Shown: positions 1-11,569, counted from the first letter of the stretch. The stretch is DNA of 64,000 nucleotides from Streptomyces paradoxus (GCF_014202475.1 NZ_JACHGV010000002.1:558001-622000); one strand, 5' to 3'. Notes: a model not told the origin generated them from the letters alone. Numbers and translations: made by a program.

Positions 1-1
1 G

Positions 2-562
2 TTGTGGTACTTCGACAGCTACCGGGCCGACATGATTTATCGGGAGGAAGGGCGCGTACCCGGCCTGCAGCAGTATCTCGCCCATCGCCGCGCCTCATTC
101 GCGTTCGACGCCGTCCTCGATCTGATGGAGATCGGTACCGGTGTGGACCTGTCCGACGAACTGCATGCTCACCCGGCCTTCGCGGACATGCGCGAGGCGG
201 TGATCTACGCGAATGCCTGCATCAACGATCTCTACTCGCTGCCCAAAGAACTCGCGCATGACTATGCGTTCAACGCCGTCACGGTGATCTGCCATCATCA
301 CCGGTGCAGCCTCCAGGAGGCGGTGGAGCGAGTGGCCGTGATGCAGGCCGGATACGTCCAGCGCATCATCGATCTCGAGCAGGTCCTGCCCGGGCGGCTG
401 ACGTGTTCCGGCCTCGCCGACGACCTCGTCGACGACGCGATGCGCTGCGTCAGGGACTTCCACGCGCTCACCGCTGGGAACGTCGCCTGGTCGAAGGAGA
501 CCGGGCGCTATGCGGAAGTAGAAGCCGAACCAACCTATCTGACGGATCTTTTCATTCCGTAG
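2..562 (+). CDS. Class I terpene synthase, C-terminal part (5' end outside window)
   Basis: C-terminal 186 residues of a bacterial class I terpene cyclase, which ionises a prenyl diphosphate (often farnesyl diphosphate) and cyclises the cation. The second metal-binding (NSE) triad is clear in INDLYSLPKE, with N75, S79 and E83 of the visible part. The C-terminal basic motif WSKETGRY supplies the conserved Arg-Tyr pair. The Asp-rich first metal motif and the start codon lie left of the window; the TTG at the left edge is just an in-frame codon. The product cannot be told from this fragment. It is convergent with the radical SAM gene to its right. Enzyme class is certain; substrate and product are unknown. 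Confidence 0.9.
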   Translation: MWYFDSYRADMIYREEGRVPGLQQYLAHRRASFAFDAVLDLMEIGTGVDLSDELHAHPAFADMREAVIYANACINDLYSLPKELAHDYAFNAVTVICHHHRCSLQEAVERVAVMQAGYVQRIIDLEQVLPGRLTCSGLADDLVDDAMRCVRDFHALTAGNVAWSKETGRYAEVEAEPTYLTDLFIP

Positions 563-1022
563 AATTCCCGACCCTCGCCCAAGCACACCAATCCGCGGCC
601 GTGCGCACCACAGATCGACGCCACGGCCGGGCGAGATCCTCCGGGAGCCACAGGTGGTGGCGGTTCCCGCTGGTACCGCCTCCCCCGACTGCGCCATGCC
701 CGGCCGAGGCTGGGCCGTCGAGCCTTGTCGACCGCATCCATCCCGGCAGGAACTACGCATCGTGCCGGACGCACCGCTCCGAGGCGTCCGCCCTGGCGCG
801 AAATTCCACGCACGCCTCTTGACCACCTATACCTACCGGTCAGTACGCTCACGCCACCCTAGAGACACCGGTGTCCTCCTGCCCCGTGCGGCCCGGCGAA
901 CCGGCCCCTCGGCATGCCCCCGCACGCCTGTACAGCCACAGCTCCCGTGACCCGGGAACCGCCCCAGCGCTGTCCTCCGTCAGAACGCGCGGACACGATC
1001 AACCATGACCCTTGCTCGACCA
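563..1022. other. Intergenic region without a supportable gene
   Basis: Between the terpene synthase stop and the terminator hairpin I find no frame with a convincing start, ribosome binding site or recognisable product. Several short open frames exist on both strands, as expected from the GC content, and none resembles a known protein. Confidence 0.6.
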
Positions 1023-1072
1023 GCCGGAAGGGGCCGCGGCACCATGAGCCGCTCACCGCGGCCCCTTCCGGC
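1023..1072. terminator. Long perfect hairpin between convergent genes
   Basis: A 17-bp perfect inverted repeat (arms 1023-1039 and 1056-1072, core AAGGGGCCGCGG) encloses a 16-nt loop. There is no T-tract, which is usual for Streptomyces terminators. It probably ends transcription from both the terpene synthase and the radical SAM gene. Confidence 0.7.
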
Positions 1073-1343
1073 ACCCAGTCCACAGCACGCCACCAGCAAC
1101 CCACGTGCGACCAGCCAGGTCGGACGCGAGCCTGGCGGGCTGCTGCTCCAGGCGTCCGGCACCGGCTTCTCTGGCGGCAAGCGCTGATTGCTCTGCGAGC
1201 GGTGAGCGGAGCGAGCCGCTTCGATCGAGTAGCGGCACTGGTGGACCAGGACGAGAAGCACCCACCGAAGCCGGCACGGCCGACACCTCGTCCTTGCTCA
1301 CCCCCGCCAGGCCTCCATCACCCGATCGAGCGCTTCGCCCACC
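1073..1343. other. Intergenic region, nothing recognised
   Basis: The stretch between the hairpin and the stop of the radical SAM gene holds no supportable gene. A short run of degenerate GAGCG repeats near 1197-1222 has no evident meaning. Confidence 0.5.
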
Positions 1344-3308
<1,965 letters not shown>

Positions 3309-3395
3309 GTCGCGCACCTTCGTGAGCTGGACTGAACTGACAGGGGTGACCATCCAGACTAACGCGATCGCGGGGCGCCTCCGAACGCCGGAAGG

Positions 3396-4901
3396 TCAGA
3401 GGTCCGTCGCACCGTCCTTGATCCCGTCCCAGAAGCCGGGCAGTTCGGCCTCCACGCGCACCGCCCGCTGCTCCTCGCGCTCGTGGAGCAGGCCGTAGGT
3501 GAAGGCGCTCTCCCCCGCCGCGTGGGCGACGGCCGACAGCTCTCGCAGGGCCTGCCGGGCCATCACGCTGTCCTGGTGTTCGCCGAGCAGGTTCTGCAGC
3601 GACTTCATGGACTTGACCATGGTCTTGGCCCGCTTGCCGAGGACGGGCCCGGCCGCCTCCGCGGCGTAGCGGGTGCGCTTGGTCTTCTTGCGGGCCTCGT
3701 GCAGCGCGACGTCCCGGTCGGTGCCGGGTTCCAGCTCCGCCGCCCGCTGGATCAGCCCGGACACCTTGCGGAAGTCCTTGCGTACGGCCTTGGCGATCGG
3801 CTTGCGGGGGGCCTTGCCGGCTGCTTTCAGCAGCGGCGGGTCGGCGATCAGCGCGTCCAGGGTGTCGAGGAGGGTCAGGTAGCGGCGGGAGTCCAGGATG
3901 CCGAGGAGCCGGCCGCGGGCCCCGTGGTGCTCGGCGCTGGACCAGGAGTGCAGGCGCTGCGCGACCGGGCCGCGGACCAGGCCGTCGGGCACGTCGTCGA
4001 GGGCCGAGGTCAGCCGGTCGGTCAGTACCTCGCGGTCCCGGTCCAGGCCCAGCTCGCCGGCGAGCCACTTCAGCTCGTCGCCGACGGGGTCGGTGACGGT
4101 CCGGTCGAGGATCTTGCCGAACGACTTGAAGGTGCTGCGCAGCCGGCGGGTCGCCACGCGCATGCTGTGCACGGAGTCCTCGGCGTCGCGGCGGACGGCG
4201 GGGTCGAGCTCGACGATGGCGTCCCGCTGGGTGCGCACGTAGGCGAGCACGTGGTCTGCGGCGGTCACCGGTTCCCGGGCGGGCGCGGCCTTGCGCCGCT
4301 TGCCCGGTGCCGTGTCGGCCAGGGCGCGGGCCAGCTTCGAGGACGACGCCGACGGCCGTACGCCCGCCTTGCGCAGCCGCTTCTCCACCTTGTCGAGCAG
4401 GGCCGGGTCTCCCCCGTCGGCGAGCTCCACCTCGACCTCGGTCCACTGCGCTTCTCCGCCGCGCCCCGTGAGCCGCTCGGCGTGCACGGTGTCCACGCTC
4501 ACCTCGGCGAGCAGCCGGCCGTCCGCGTCGAGCAGATGGCGTACGTCACGGTCGGAGCGCAGCCGGACCACCGGCAGCAGCTCGCTGTCGCGGACCCGGG
4601 AGCGGACCAGCGCGGCGAGGTCGTCGGGGAGGGTGTCGGAGAGCGGGGCCTGGATCTCGTCGCGGACGTCCGGGGCGATCGGGAACTTCAGGTGCCAGCC
4701 CGCGTCGGAACCGCCGGTGCGGCGGCGCAGGGTGACGGACGACGCTGCGAGGCGTTCGTCGCCGGTGTCGTAGTAGGTGGCGTCGAGGTGGGTCACACCC
4801 TTGTCGACCACGGCCGCGACCCCGGCGACCCCGGTCAGGTCGGGCAGTCCGCTGTCCGCCGACTCGTACTTCCGCTCGATCTCACGCTTGCTGTCCGCCA
4901 T
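3396..4901 (-). CDS. CYTH and CHAD domain-containing protein
   Basis: 501-residue two-domain protein. The CYTH (triphosphate tunnel metalloenzyme) domain begins with the ExExK signature EIERK at residues 7-11 and runs to about 200. CYTH domains hydrolyse or transfer organic or inorganic triphosphates. The CHAD domain follows (about 220-495) with the conserved helix HSMRVATRRLRS and is rich in His, Arg and Lys; CHAD domains bind polyphosphate. A role in polyphosphate or triphosphate metabolism is therefore inferred. Same strand as, and 55 bp downstream of, rodA. ATG start. Confidence 0.9.
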   Translation of the reverse strand: MADSKREIERKYESADSGLPDLTGVAGVAAVVDKGVTHLDATYYDTGDERLAASSVTLRRRTGGSDAGWHLKFPIAPDVRDEIQAPLSDTLPDDLAALVRSRVRDSELLPVVRLRSDRDVRHLLDADGRLLAEVSVDTVHAERLTGRGGEAQWTEVEVELADGGDPALLDKVEKRLRKAGVRPSASSSKLARALADTAPGKRRKAAPAREPVTAADHVLAYVRTQRDAIVELDPAVRRDAEDSVHSMRVATRRLRSTFKSFGKILDRTVTDPVGDELKWLAGELGLDRDREVLTDRLTSALDDVPDGLVRGPVAQRLHSWSSAEHHGARGRLLGILDSRRYLTLLDTLDALIADPPLLKAAGKAPRKPIAKAVRKDFRKVSGLIQRAAELEPGTDRDVALHEARKKTKRTRYAAEAAGPVLGKRAKTMVKSMKSLQNLLGEHQDSVMARQALRELSAVAHAAGESAFTYGLLHEREEQRAVRVEAELPGFWDGIKDGATDL

Positions 4902-4956
4902 GAACCGAATCTAGTCGGCCGGGGCGCGGGGCGGCAGAGGGCCACCCCGCGCGGTG

Positions 4957-6159
4957 TCAGGCCGACATCGGTCGTTGCACCCGGATCGACTGCAGCAATC
5001 CGACCGCTATCCACACGGCGAACATCGACGATCCGCCGTAGGACACGAAGGGCAGGGGCAGGCCGGTGACCGGCATGATGCCGAGTGTCATGCCGACGTT
5101 CTCGAACGTCTGGAAGGCGAACCAGGCGACGATGCCCGCGGCCACGATCGTGCCGTACAGATCCGTGGTCTCCCGGGCGATGCGGCAGGCCCGCCACAGG
5201 ACGATGCCGAGCAGCAGGATGATCAGGCCGCCGCCGAGGAAGCCCAATTCCTCGCCCGCCACGGTGAAGACGAAGTCCGTCTGCTGTTCGGGCACGAACT
5301 GGCCGGTGGTCTGCGAGCCGTGGAAGAGGCCGGAGCCGGTCAGGCCGCCCGAGCCGATGGCGATGCGGGCCTGGTTGGTGTTGTAGCCGACGCCGGCCGG
5401 GTCGAGCTCGGGGTTGGCGAAGGCGGCGAAGCGGGCGATCTGGTAGTCGTCGAGGATTCCGAGCTGCCAGACGCTGACCGCGCCGAGGGTGCCCGCGCCG
5501 AGCAGACCGAACACCCAGCGGTTGGAGGCCCCGGAGGCCAGCAGCACGCCGAGCACGATGATGACCATCACCATGACCGACCCGAGGTCGGGCATCAGCA
5601 TGACGATCAGCATGGGTACGGCGGCGAGGCCCAGCGCCTGCACGACCGTGCGGTGGTCGGGGTACTGCTTGTCCCCCGCGTCGACCCGGGCCGCCAGCAG
5701 CATCGCCATGCCCAGGATGATCGTGACCTTGACGAACTCCGAGGGCTGGAGCGAGAAGCCGCCGGGCAGCTTGATCCAGGAGTGGGCGCCGTTGATGGTG
5801 GAGCCGAGCGGGGTCAGCACCAGCAGGATCAGCAGCACCGAGAAGCCGTAGAGGACGGGCACGGCCGTGCGCAGGGCGCGGTGGCCGAGCCAGATCGTGC
5901 CGGCCATCAGGGCGAGGCCGATGCCGGTGTTCAGCAGGTGCCGGACGAGGAAGTAGTACGGGTCGCCCTGGTTGAGCTCCGTGCGGTTGCGGGTGGCCGA
6001 GTAGACGAGGAGCGTGCCGAGCAGCGACAGGGCCGTCGCCGACAGCAGGATCGGCCAGTCGAGCCGGCGCGCCACCGAGTCGCGGGCCAGCAGCCGCGTC
6101 CAGCCGGTGCGCTCGGGCCCGTAGCCGGAGACCTGGAAGCTGTTCACACCGCCGGTCAT
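4957..6159 (-). CDS. rodA: RodA-type SEDS peptidoglycan polymerase
   Basis: Integral membrane SEDS-family glycosyltransferase of about 400 residues with some ten transmembrane segments. It polymerises lipid II into glycan strands together with the class B PBP encoded just upstream. The SEDS signature GAHSWIKLPGGFSLQPSEF is intact, and the C-terminal LPFVSYGGSSMFA motif is present. The ATG at 6159 overlaps the mrdA stop as ATGA and has GGAGGTG 6 nt upstream; a GTG at 6168 lies inside that ribosome site and is less likely. In S. coelicolor the gene at this place is called sfr and belongs to the mre cluster. RodA and PBP2 should be made as a coupled pair. Confidence 0.95.
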   Translation of the reverse strand: MTGGVNSFQVSGYGPERTGWTRLLARDSVARRLDWPILLSATALSLLGTLLVYSATRNRTELNQGDPYYFLVRHLLNTGIGLALMAGTIWLGHRALRTAVPVLYGFSVLLILLVLTPLGSTINGAHSWIKLPGGFSLQPSEFVKVTIILGMAMLLAARVDAGDKQYPDHRTVVQALGLAAVPMLIVMLMPDLGSVMVMVIIVLGVLLASGASNRWVFGLLGAGTLGAVSVWQLGILDDYQIARFAAFANPELDPAGVGYNTNQARIAIGSGGLTGSGLFHGSQTTGQFVPEQQTDFVFTVAGEELGFLGGGLIILLLGIVLWRACRIARETTDLYGTIVAAGIVAWFAFQTFENVGMTLGIMPVTGLPLPFVSYGGSSMFAVWIAVGLLQSIRVQRPMSA

Positions 6160-8396
6160 GCCGGCCACCTCCGGCTTCCCCGGCGGCGCCGCCTTCGGGT
6201 GTCACGGTTCTCCGGTGTCGGCGGGGCGGCCGTGGCCGGCTGGAGCGGATCCGGGGCGTTCGGGTCCTTCTTGCCGGCCCGCTGGTCCTTGGCCGGGTCT
6301 TTGGAGACCTTCGGGGAGCTGATGGTGCCGTCCGTCTTGACCTTCGGCAGGGCCTTTTGCGGGGTCGGCAGCAGCGCCTTCTTCGCGTCGATGGCGCCGT
6401 CCTCGGAGACGCCGTACAGCGCGTTGTAGATGTTGCGGACGGCGGGGCCCGAGGCGCCGGAGCCCGTACCGCCCTGGGAGATCGTCATGACGATCGAGTA
6501 GTCCTTGGTGTACGTGGCGAACCAGGAGGTCGTCTGCTTGCCGTAGACCTCCGCCGTACCCGTCTTGGCGTGCATCGGGATCTTGTCCTGCGGCCAGCCG
6601 CCGAACCTCCAGGCGGCCGTACCGCGGGTGGCGACTCCCGCGAGGGCATCGCTTATCTCGCTGCGCGTCTTCTGGCTCATCGGGAGCTTGCCGTGCGCCT
6701 CGGGCTTGATGGGCGTGACGGTCTTGCCGTCGGCGCTGATGACGGCCTTGCCGACGGAGGGGTTGTAGAGGGTGCCGCCGTTGGAGATGGCCGAGTAGAT
6801 GGTGGCCATCTGGATGGGTGTGACGAGCGTGTCGCCCTGGCCGATGGAGTAGTTGACGGAGTCACCGGCGCGCATGCGGTTGCCTTCGAGGCAGTTCTCG
6901 TAGGCGATCTTCTCTGCGTAGCTGCCGTCGCGCTTGCCGGTGCGGCACCAGGCGTCCTTGTTGGCCTTCCAGTAGTTGAGCTTCCACTGGCGGTCGGGGA
7001 CGCGGCCGGTGACCTCGTTGGGCAGGTCGATGCCGGTTTCCTTGCCGAGGCCGAACTGGTGGGCGGTCTTGTAGAACCAGTCGTTGGCGTTCTTCTTCGG
7101 CTTGGTGCCGCCGTCGCGCTTCCACTCCTCGTGGGAGAGCCGGTAGAAGACCGTGTCGCAGGAGACCTCCAGGGCGCGGCCGAGGCTGATCGGGCCGTAT
7201 CCCTTGGACTCGAAGTTCTTGAAGACCTGGCCGCCGATCGAGTACGAGCTGGAGCACTCGTAGGGGCCGTTGAAGGAGTAGCCGGCGTTGACCGCGGCGG
7301 CCGTCGGGATGACCTTGAAGATGGAGCCGGGCGCCGACTGGCCCTGGATGGCGCGGTTGAGCAGCGGGTAGTTGGAGCTCTTGCCGGTGAGCCGGGCGTA
7401 GTCCTTGGCGGAGATGCCGCCCACCCAGGCGTTCGGGTCGTAGGTGGGGTTCGAGGCCATGGCGACGACGCGGCCGGTCTTGGCCTCCATCACCACGACG
7501 GCGCCGGAGTCGGCCTTGTAGTTGGTGCCGGTGTTGCGGTCGTGCTGCTTGCGGGCTTCCTTCATCGCCTCGTTCAGCTGGTACTCGGCGATCCGCTGGA
7601 CCCGGGAGTCGATGCTGGTGACGAGGTTGTCGCCGGGGTGGGCCGGGTCGGCCTCGGCCTGGCCGATGACCCGGCCGAGGTTGTCGACCTCGTAGCGGGT
7701 GACGCCGGCCTTGCCGCGCAGCGCCTTGTCGTACTGGCGCTCCAGGCCGGAGCGGCCGACCTGGTCGGAGCGGAGGTACGGCGAGTTGGTGTTCTGCGCC
7801 TTCTTGATCTCGTCGTCGGTGACCGGCGAGAGGTAGCCGAGGACCTGGGCGGTGTTGGCCTTGCCGGGGCTCGGGTAGCGGCGCACGGCCTCCGGCTCGG
7901 CGGTGATGCCGGGGAAGTCCTCGGCGCGCTCGCGGATCTGGAGGGCCTGCTTGGCGGTGGCCTCGTCGGTGATGGGGATGGGCTGGTAGGGCGAGCCGTT
8001 CCAGCAGGGCTGCGGCGTCTCGGCGTCGCACAGCCGGACTTTCTCCTGGACCTCCTTGGGCGTCATGCCCAGGACCTTGGCGAGCTTGACGAGGACTTCC
8101 TTGCCGTCGTCCTTCATCTTCAGCAGGTCGGTGCGCGAGGCGGAGACCACCAGCCGCGTCTCGTTGTCCGCGAGGGCCACGCCGCGGGCGTCCAGGATGG
8201 AGCCGCGGACGGCCGGCTGCACGACCTGCTGGACGTGGTTGCCCGAGGCCTCCTTGGCGTAGGCGGCGCCCTCGCGGATCTGGAGGTACCACAGGCGCCC
8301 GCCGAGGGTGAGCAGGAGGGAGAGGACGAGGACCTGGATGACGACGAGCCGGATCTGGACCCGTGAGCTCCGGCCAGTCTCGGGAATGTTGGTCAC
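6156..8396 (-). CDS. mrdA: Penicillin-binding protein 2, class B transpeptidase
   Basis: 746-residue class B PBP that cross-links peptidoglycan during elongation or spore-wall synthesis. One N-terminal membrane helix (about 15-38) anchors it. The dimerisation domain contains the RGSILDARG motif. The transpeptidase motifs are SIFK (Ser358-Lys361, acyl-serine), SCD (412-414, in the place of SxN) and KTGT (611-614). The tail is Pro/Arg-rich. GTG start with GGAGG 8 nt upstream. The stop overlaps the rodA start, so this PBP and its SEDS polymerase are translationally coupled. Confidence 0.95.
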   Translation of the reverse strand: MTNIPETGRSSRVQIRLVVIQVLVLSLLLTLGGRLWYLQIREGAAYAKEASGNHVQQVVQPAVRGSILDARGVALADNETRLVVSASRTDLLKMKDDGKEVLVKLAKVLGMTPKEVQEKVRLCDAETPQPCWNGSPYQPIPITDEATAKQALQIRERAEDFPGITAEPEAVRRYPSPGKANTAQVLGYLSPVTDDEIKKAQNTNSPYLRSDQVGRSGLERQYDKALRGKAGVTRYEVDNLGRVIGQAEADPAHPGDNLVTSIDSRVQRIAEYQLNEAMKEARKQHDRNTGTNYKADSGAVVVMEAKTGRVVAMASNPTYDPNAWVGGISAKDYARLTGKSSNYPLLNRAIQGQSAPGSIFKVIPTAAAVNAGYSFNGPYECSSSYSIGGQVFKNFESKGYGPISLGRALEVSCDTVFYRLSHEEWKRDGGTKPKKNANDWFYKTAHQFGLGKETGIDLPNEVTGRVPDRQWKLNYWKANKDAWCRTGKRDGSYAEKIAYENCLEGNRMRAGDSVNYSIGQGDTLVTPIQMATIYSAISNGGTLYNPSVGKAVISADGKTVTPIKPEAHGKLPMSQKTRSEISDALAGVATRGTAAWRFGGWPQDKIPMHAKTGTAEVYGKQTTSWFATYTKDYSIVMTISQGGTGSGASGPAVRNIYNALYGVSEDGAIDAKKALLPTPQKALPKVKTDGTISSPKVSKDPAKDQRAGKKDPNAPDPLQPATAAPPTPENRDTRRRRRRGSRRWPA

Positions 8397-8480
8397 TGCG
8401 GCTGCCTCCCCCTCTCAGTGCGCGTACGGGTGTGCGGAGCCGACGGTCTGCCGGGGCACGTGCGTGCGGTGTCGAGTGAT

Positions 8481-8507
8481 GAACGCCCGGCCCACGAGCC
8501 GGCGTTC
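8481..8507 (-). terminator. Possible hairpin between mreD and mrdA
   Basis: GAACGCC and GGC on the left pair with GCCGGCGTTC on the right, with one bulged C. It sits in the 148-bp gap between the mreD stop and the mrdA start and could attenuate read-through. No T-tract. Confidence 0.35.
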
Positions 8508-8544
8508 CTACTGGACCGACCCGTTCGGGTGAACTTCCCTGCGT

Positions 8545-9219
8545 TCACAGCCGCTTGACCCCCTTGATGCGCCCGGCGCGTGCCATCCGCGCCCGGGCGG
8601 CCTTCACGCGCAGCCCGTTGCGCTGGCTGCCGATCTTCAGGCCGGTGCCGCCGGAGAGCCAGCCGGAGGAGATGTCCGTGGTCCTGGCCGCGGCCGAGGC
8701 CGACTCGGCGAGCGGATCGTTCTCGGCGCGCCGTGCCAGGGCCATGATCCCCGGCACGACGAAGGGGGCGAGCAGCAGGTCGTACAGGGCGGCCGTGAAC
8801 AGCAGGCTGCCGAGGCCCACATGGCGGGCGGCGGTGTCCCCGACGAGGGCGCCGACCCCCGCGTACAGCAGGGTGGAGCCGACCGCGGCGGCGACCACCA
8901 CGGCCATGGGGCCGGTCGCGGACTTCAGCTGGCCCGTCTCGGGCTTCACCAGGCCCGCGAGGTAGCCGATGACGCACAGCACGAGGGCGTAGCGCCCGGC
9001 GGCGTGGTCGGCGGGCGGGGCCAAGTCGGCGAGCAGGCCCGCACCGAAACCGACGAGAGCGCCGCCCACGTGCCCGTACACCAGGGCCAGGCCGAGCACG
9101 GTCAGCAGCAGCAGATCGGGCACGGCGCCCGGCAGGTGGAGGCGGGCGAGGACGCTGACCTGGATCACCAGGGCGACGACGACCAGGGCGGAGGAGAGCA
9201 GGATCCGGTTGACGCGCAT
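8545..9219 (-). CDS. mreD: Rod shape-determining membrane protein MreD
   Basis: 224-residue hydrophobic protein with five to six predicted membrane helices in the first 165 residues and a basic, non-conserved cytoplasmic tail ending GRIKGVKRL. MreD bridges MreC and the cytoskeletal MreB in the elongation complex; in Streptomyces the Mre proteins act mainly in spore-wall assembly. ATG start 13 bp after the mreC stop, with AGGAG about 10 nt upstream, so it is co-transcribed with mreC. Confidence 0.9.
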   Translation of the reverse strand: MRVNRILLSSALVVVALVIQVSVLARLHLPGAVPDLLLLTVLGLALVYGHVGGALVGFGAGLLADLAPPADHAAGRYALVLCVIGYLAGLVKPETGQLKSATGPMAVVVAAAVGSTLLYAGVGALVGDTAARHVGLGSLLFTAALYDLLLAPFVVPGIMALARRAENDPLAESASAAARTTDISSGWLSGGTGLKIGSQRNGLRVKAARARMARAGRIKGVKRL

Positions 9220-9232
9220 GAGGTGACAGCTC

Positions 9233-10180
9233 CTACTGCTCTTGCTGGTTCTGGCCGTCCACGGGTGCCTCGGGTGACGGCGTCACGGTCACCGTCACCG
9301 TCGGCCTGGGGGTCGGCTTGGGCTTGGGCGGGAGCACCGTGTCACGCGGGTCCTTCTTCGGGGCCTCGACGACGACACCGACGATGTCGAGCTTGGTGAA
9401 GGCTGCGTACGGCGTGACGCTGAGCGTGCGGGTCAGCCCGCCGCCGGAGGGGTCCACGCGGGAGACCACGCCGACGGGGACACCGGGCACGAACGGCCGG
9501 TCGGCCTGGGAGCCGAAGGTGACCAGGCGGTCGCCCTTCTTCACCTCAGCCTTGCCGTTGAGGAGTTCGACGCGCAGCGGACGGTCGCCCTGCCCGGAGG
9601 CGAAGCCGAGCTCGTCGCCGGACTCCATCCGGGTGCCGACCGTGAAGTCGGGGTCGCTGGCCAGCAGGACCGTGGCGGTGTCGGGCCCGACGGTGGTGAC
9701 GCGGCCGACGAGCCCTTCCCCGTTCAGGACGGTCATGTCGCGCTTGATGCCGTCCTTGGCGCCGACGTCGATGGTGATGGTCCAGGAGAAGCCCTGCGCG
9801 GCTCCGATGGCGATGACCTCGGCGCCCTTGATGCCGTACTGGCCCCGGCCGGCGATCTTCAGCATCTTGTCGAGCTGCTTGAGGCGGCTGCGGCTGCGGT
9901 CGTCGCTGCCGAGGCGCGCCTTCAGGGCCGCGTTCTCCTCCTCCAGCGCGGCGAGCCGGTCGTGCCGCTCCCCGGAGTCACGGATGGCGGAGACCGCGTT
10001 GCCGACCGGGTCGACCGCGGCCGAGACGCCGCTCTCGATCGGGCCGAAGACCGTTGCCGCGCCCCGCCGGGCACCGTCGACGGGCGAGTCCTCCCCACCG
10101 CGGATGTCCACCGTGATCAACGCGAACGCGATGGCGATCAGCAGCACCAGGAGCAGCCGGCTCTCTCGTGTGTCCCTCAC
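9233..10180 (-). CDS. mreC: Rod shape-determining protein MreC
   Basis: 315-residue bitopic protein. A transmembrane helix (about residues 8-25, LLLVLLIAIAFALITVDI) is followed by a coiled coil (about 70-105, rich in Glu, Leu and Arg) and the extracellular beta-barrel domain that binds PBPs (GLVGRVTTVGPDTATVLLASDP). The C terminus is an extended Pro/Thr/Val-rich tail with a PKPKPTPRPTVTVTVTPSP pattern. GTG start. It lies 145 bp downstream of mreB, with two hairpins between, so mreB may be expressed partly on its own. Confidence 0.93.
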   Translation of the reverse strand: MRDTRESRLLLVLLIAIAFALITVDIRGGEDSPVDGARRGAATVFGPIESGVSAAVDPVGNAVSAIRDSGERHDRLAALEEENAALKARLGSDDRSRSRLKQLDKMLKIAGRGQYGIKGAEVIAIGAAQGFSWTITIDVGAKDGIKRDMTVLNGEGLVGRVTTVGPDTATVLLASDPDFTVGTRMESGDELGFASGQGDRPLRVELLNGKAEVKKGDRLVTFGSQADRPFVPGVPVGVVSRVDPSGGGLTRTLSVTPYAAFTKLDIVGVVVEAPKKDPRDTVLPPKPKPTPRPTVTVTVTPSPEAPVDGQNQQEQ

Positions 10181-10216
10181 GTGCGGCGGCCGTGCCCTTC
10201 CTCATAAGAATTCGGG

Positions 10217-10242
10217 AAGCCCCAGGGAAACCCGAGGGGCTG
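10217..10242. terminator. Hairpin in the mreB-mreC gap (T-tract on + strand)
   Basis: AGCCCC pairs with GGGGCT around an inner GGG-AAA-CCC stem. On the plus strand it is followed by GCTTTTG. A T-rich tail on the plus strand would suit plus-strand transcription, yet no plus-strand gene ends here. It could also act as an attenuator for mreC. Confidence 0.5.
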
Positions 10243-10276
10243 CTTTTGTGGGAGCTTATGCCTCTATATCAACGAT

Positions 10277-10310
10277 CCGCCGTACGAGGGGAGATCGTCC
10301 CGTACGGCGG
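10277..10310 (-). terminator. Hairpin 3' of mreB
   Basis: Perfect 10-bp arms CCGCCGTACG (10277-10286) and CGTACGGCGG (10301-10310) lie 16 bp past the mreB stop. Likely a terminator or partial terminator separating mreB from mreC. Confidence 0.6.
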
Positions 10311-10325
10311 AATCGAAGAGTTATG

Positions 10326-11357
10326 TCATCTGCGCGGCTGGGCGTCCAGCACCTGCTGCAGCGCCTCGAACTCCTCGACGCACTTTCCGGATCCGAGCGC
10401 CACGCTGTCCAGCGGGTCCTCGGCGATGTGGATCGGCATGCCGGTCTCCCGGCGCAGCCGCTCGTCGAGACCCCGCAGCAGCGCCCCGCCGCCGGTCAGA
10501 ACGATTCCTCGGTCCATGATGTCGCCGGACAGCTCCGGCGGGCACTTGTCGAGGGTCGTCTTGACGGCGTCGACGATGGCGTTGACCGGCTCCTCGATCG
10601 CCTTGCGGACTTCGGCGGCGGAGATGACCACGGTCTTCGGCAGCCCGGAGACGAGGTCCCGGCCGCGGATTTCGGTGTGCTCGTCGGAGTCGAGGTCGTA
10701 CGCCGAACCGATCGTGATCTTGATCTGCTCGGCCGTGCGCTCACCCAGCAGGAGGGAGTACTCCTTCTTGATGTGCTGGATGATCGCGTTGTCCAGTTCG
10801 TCGCCCGCGACCCGGATGGACTGGGCGGTGACGATGCCGCCGAGGGAGATGACCGCGACCTCCGTGGTCCCGCCGCCGATGTCGACCACCATGTTGCCCG
10901 TGGCCTCGTGGACCGGCAGGCCGGAGCCGATGGCCGCGGCCATGGGCTCCTCGATGATGTGCACCTGACGGGCGCCGGCCTGGGACGACGCCTCGATGAC
11001 GGCGCGGCGCTCGACGCCCGTGATGCCCGAGGGCACACAGACGACGACCCGCGGACGAGCCAGATACCGCCGCTTGTGGATCTTCAGGATGAAGTAGCGG
11101 AGCATCCGCTCGGTGATCTCGAAGTCGGCGATCACGCCGTCCTTCAGCGGACGCACGGCAACGATGTTGCCGGGCGTGCGCCCGATCATCTTCTTCGCTT
11201 CGGCGCCGACCGCGAGGATGCCACCGGTGTTGGTGTTGATCGCGACGACGGACGGCTCGTTGAGTACGATCCCGCGACCCCTGACGTACACCAGCGTGTT
11301 GGCGGTCCCGAGGTCGACAGCCATGTCACGGCCGATGAACGACATTGAGTTCCCCAT
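10326..11357 (-). CDS. mreB: Actin-like cytoskeletal protein MreB
   Basis: 343-residue actin-family ATPase that polymerises into membrane-associated filaments and positions wall synthesis. Conserved segments are the phosphate-1 loop [10 protein letters not shown] near the N terminus, [14 protein letters not shown] (phosphate 2) and the adenosine motif [12 protein letters not shown] chose ATG 11357 ([17 protein letters not shown]) because it matches the usual MreB N terminus; the frame stays open for 49 codons upstream without family similarity. First gene of the mre group, with hairpins on its 3' side. Confidence 0.95.
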   Translation of the reverse strand: MGNSMSFIGRDMAVDLGTANTLVYVRGRGIVLNEPSVVAINTNTGGILAVGAEAKKMIGRTPGNIVAVRPLKDGVIADFEITERMLRYFILKIHKRRYLARPRVVVCVPSGITGVERRAVIEASSQAGARQVHIIEEPMAAAIGSGLPVHEATGNMVVDIGGGTTEVAVISLGGIVTAQSIRVAGDELDNAIIQHIKKEYSLLLGERTAEQIKITIGSAYDLDSDEHTEIRGRDLVSGLPKTVVISAAEVRKAIEEPVNAIVDAVKTTLDKCPPELSGDIMDRGIVLTGGGALLRGLDERLRRETGMPIHIAEDPLDSVALGSGKCVEEFEALQQVLDAQPRR

Positions 11358-11569
11358 CAGGATTCGTCTGGCCTTCCCACTAGCTTTTGAGGGCTTTTCA
11401 GGTAGGCAAAGGTGGGTGCTGTGACGTGAAGGCTTCCATCGTAGACGCGCCTTCGCGAACACTGCGGGAGGGTCTCCGCCATTGTCAGCAGATGCCGTCC
11501 GCATTCGCTTCTGGAGACGGGCGTTCGGGGACCATCGTTCCCTCGATCGCCACGCATATGCCGCAAAGC

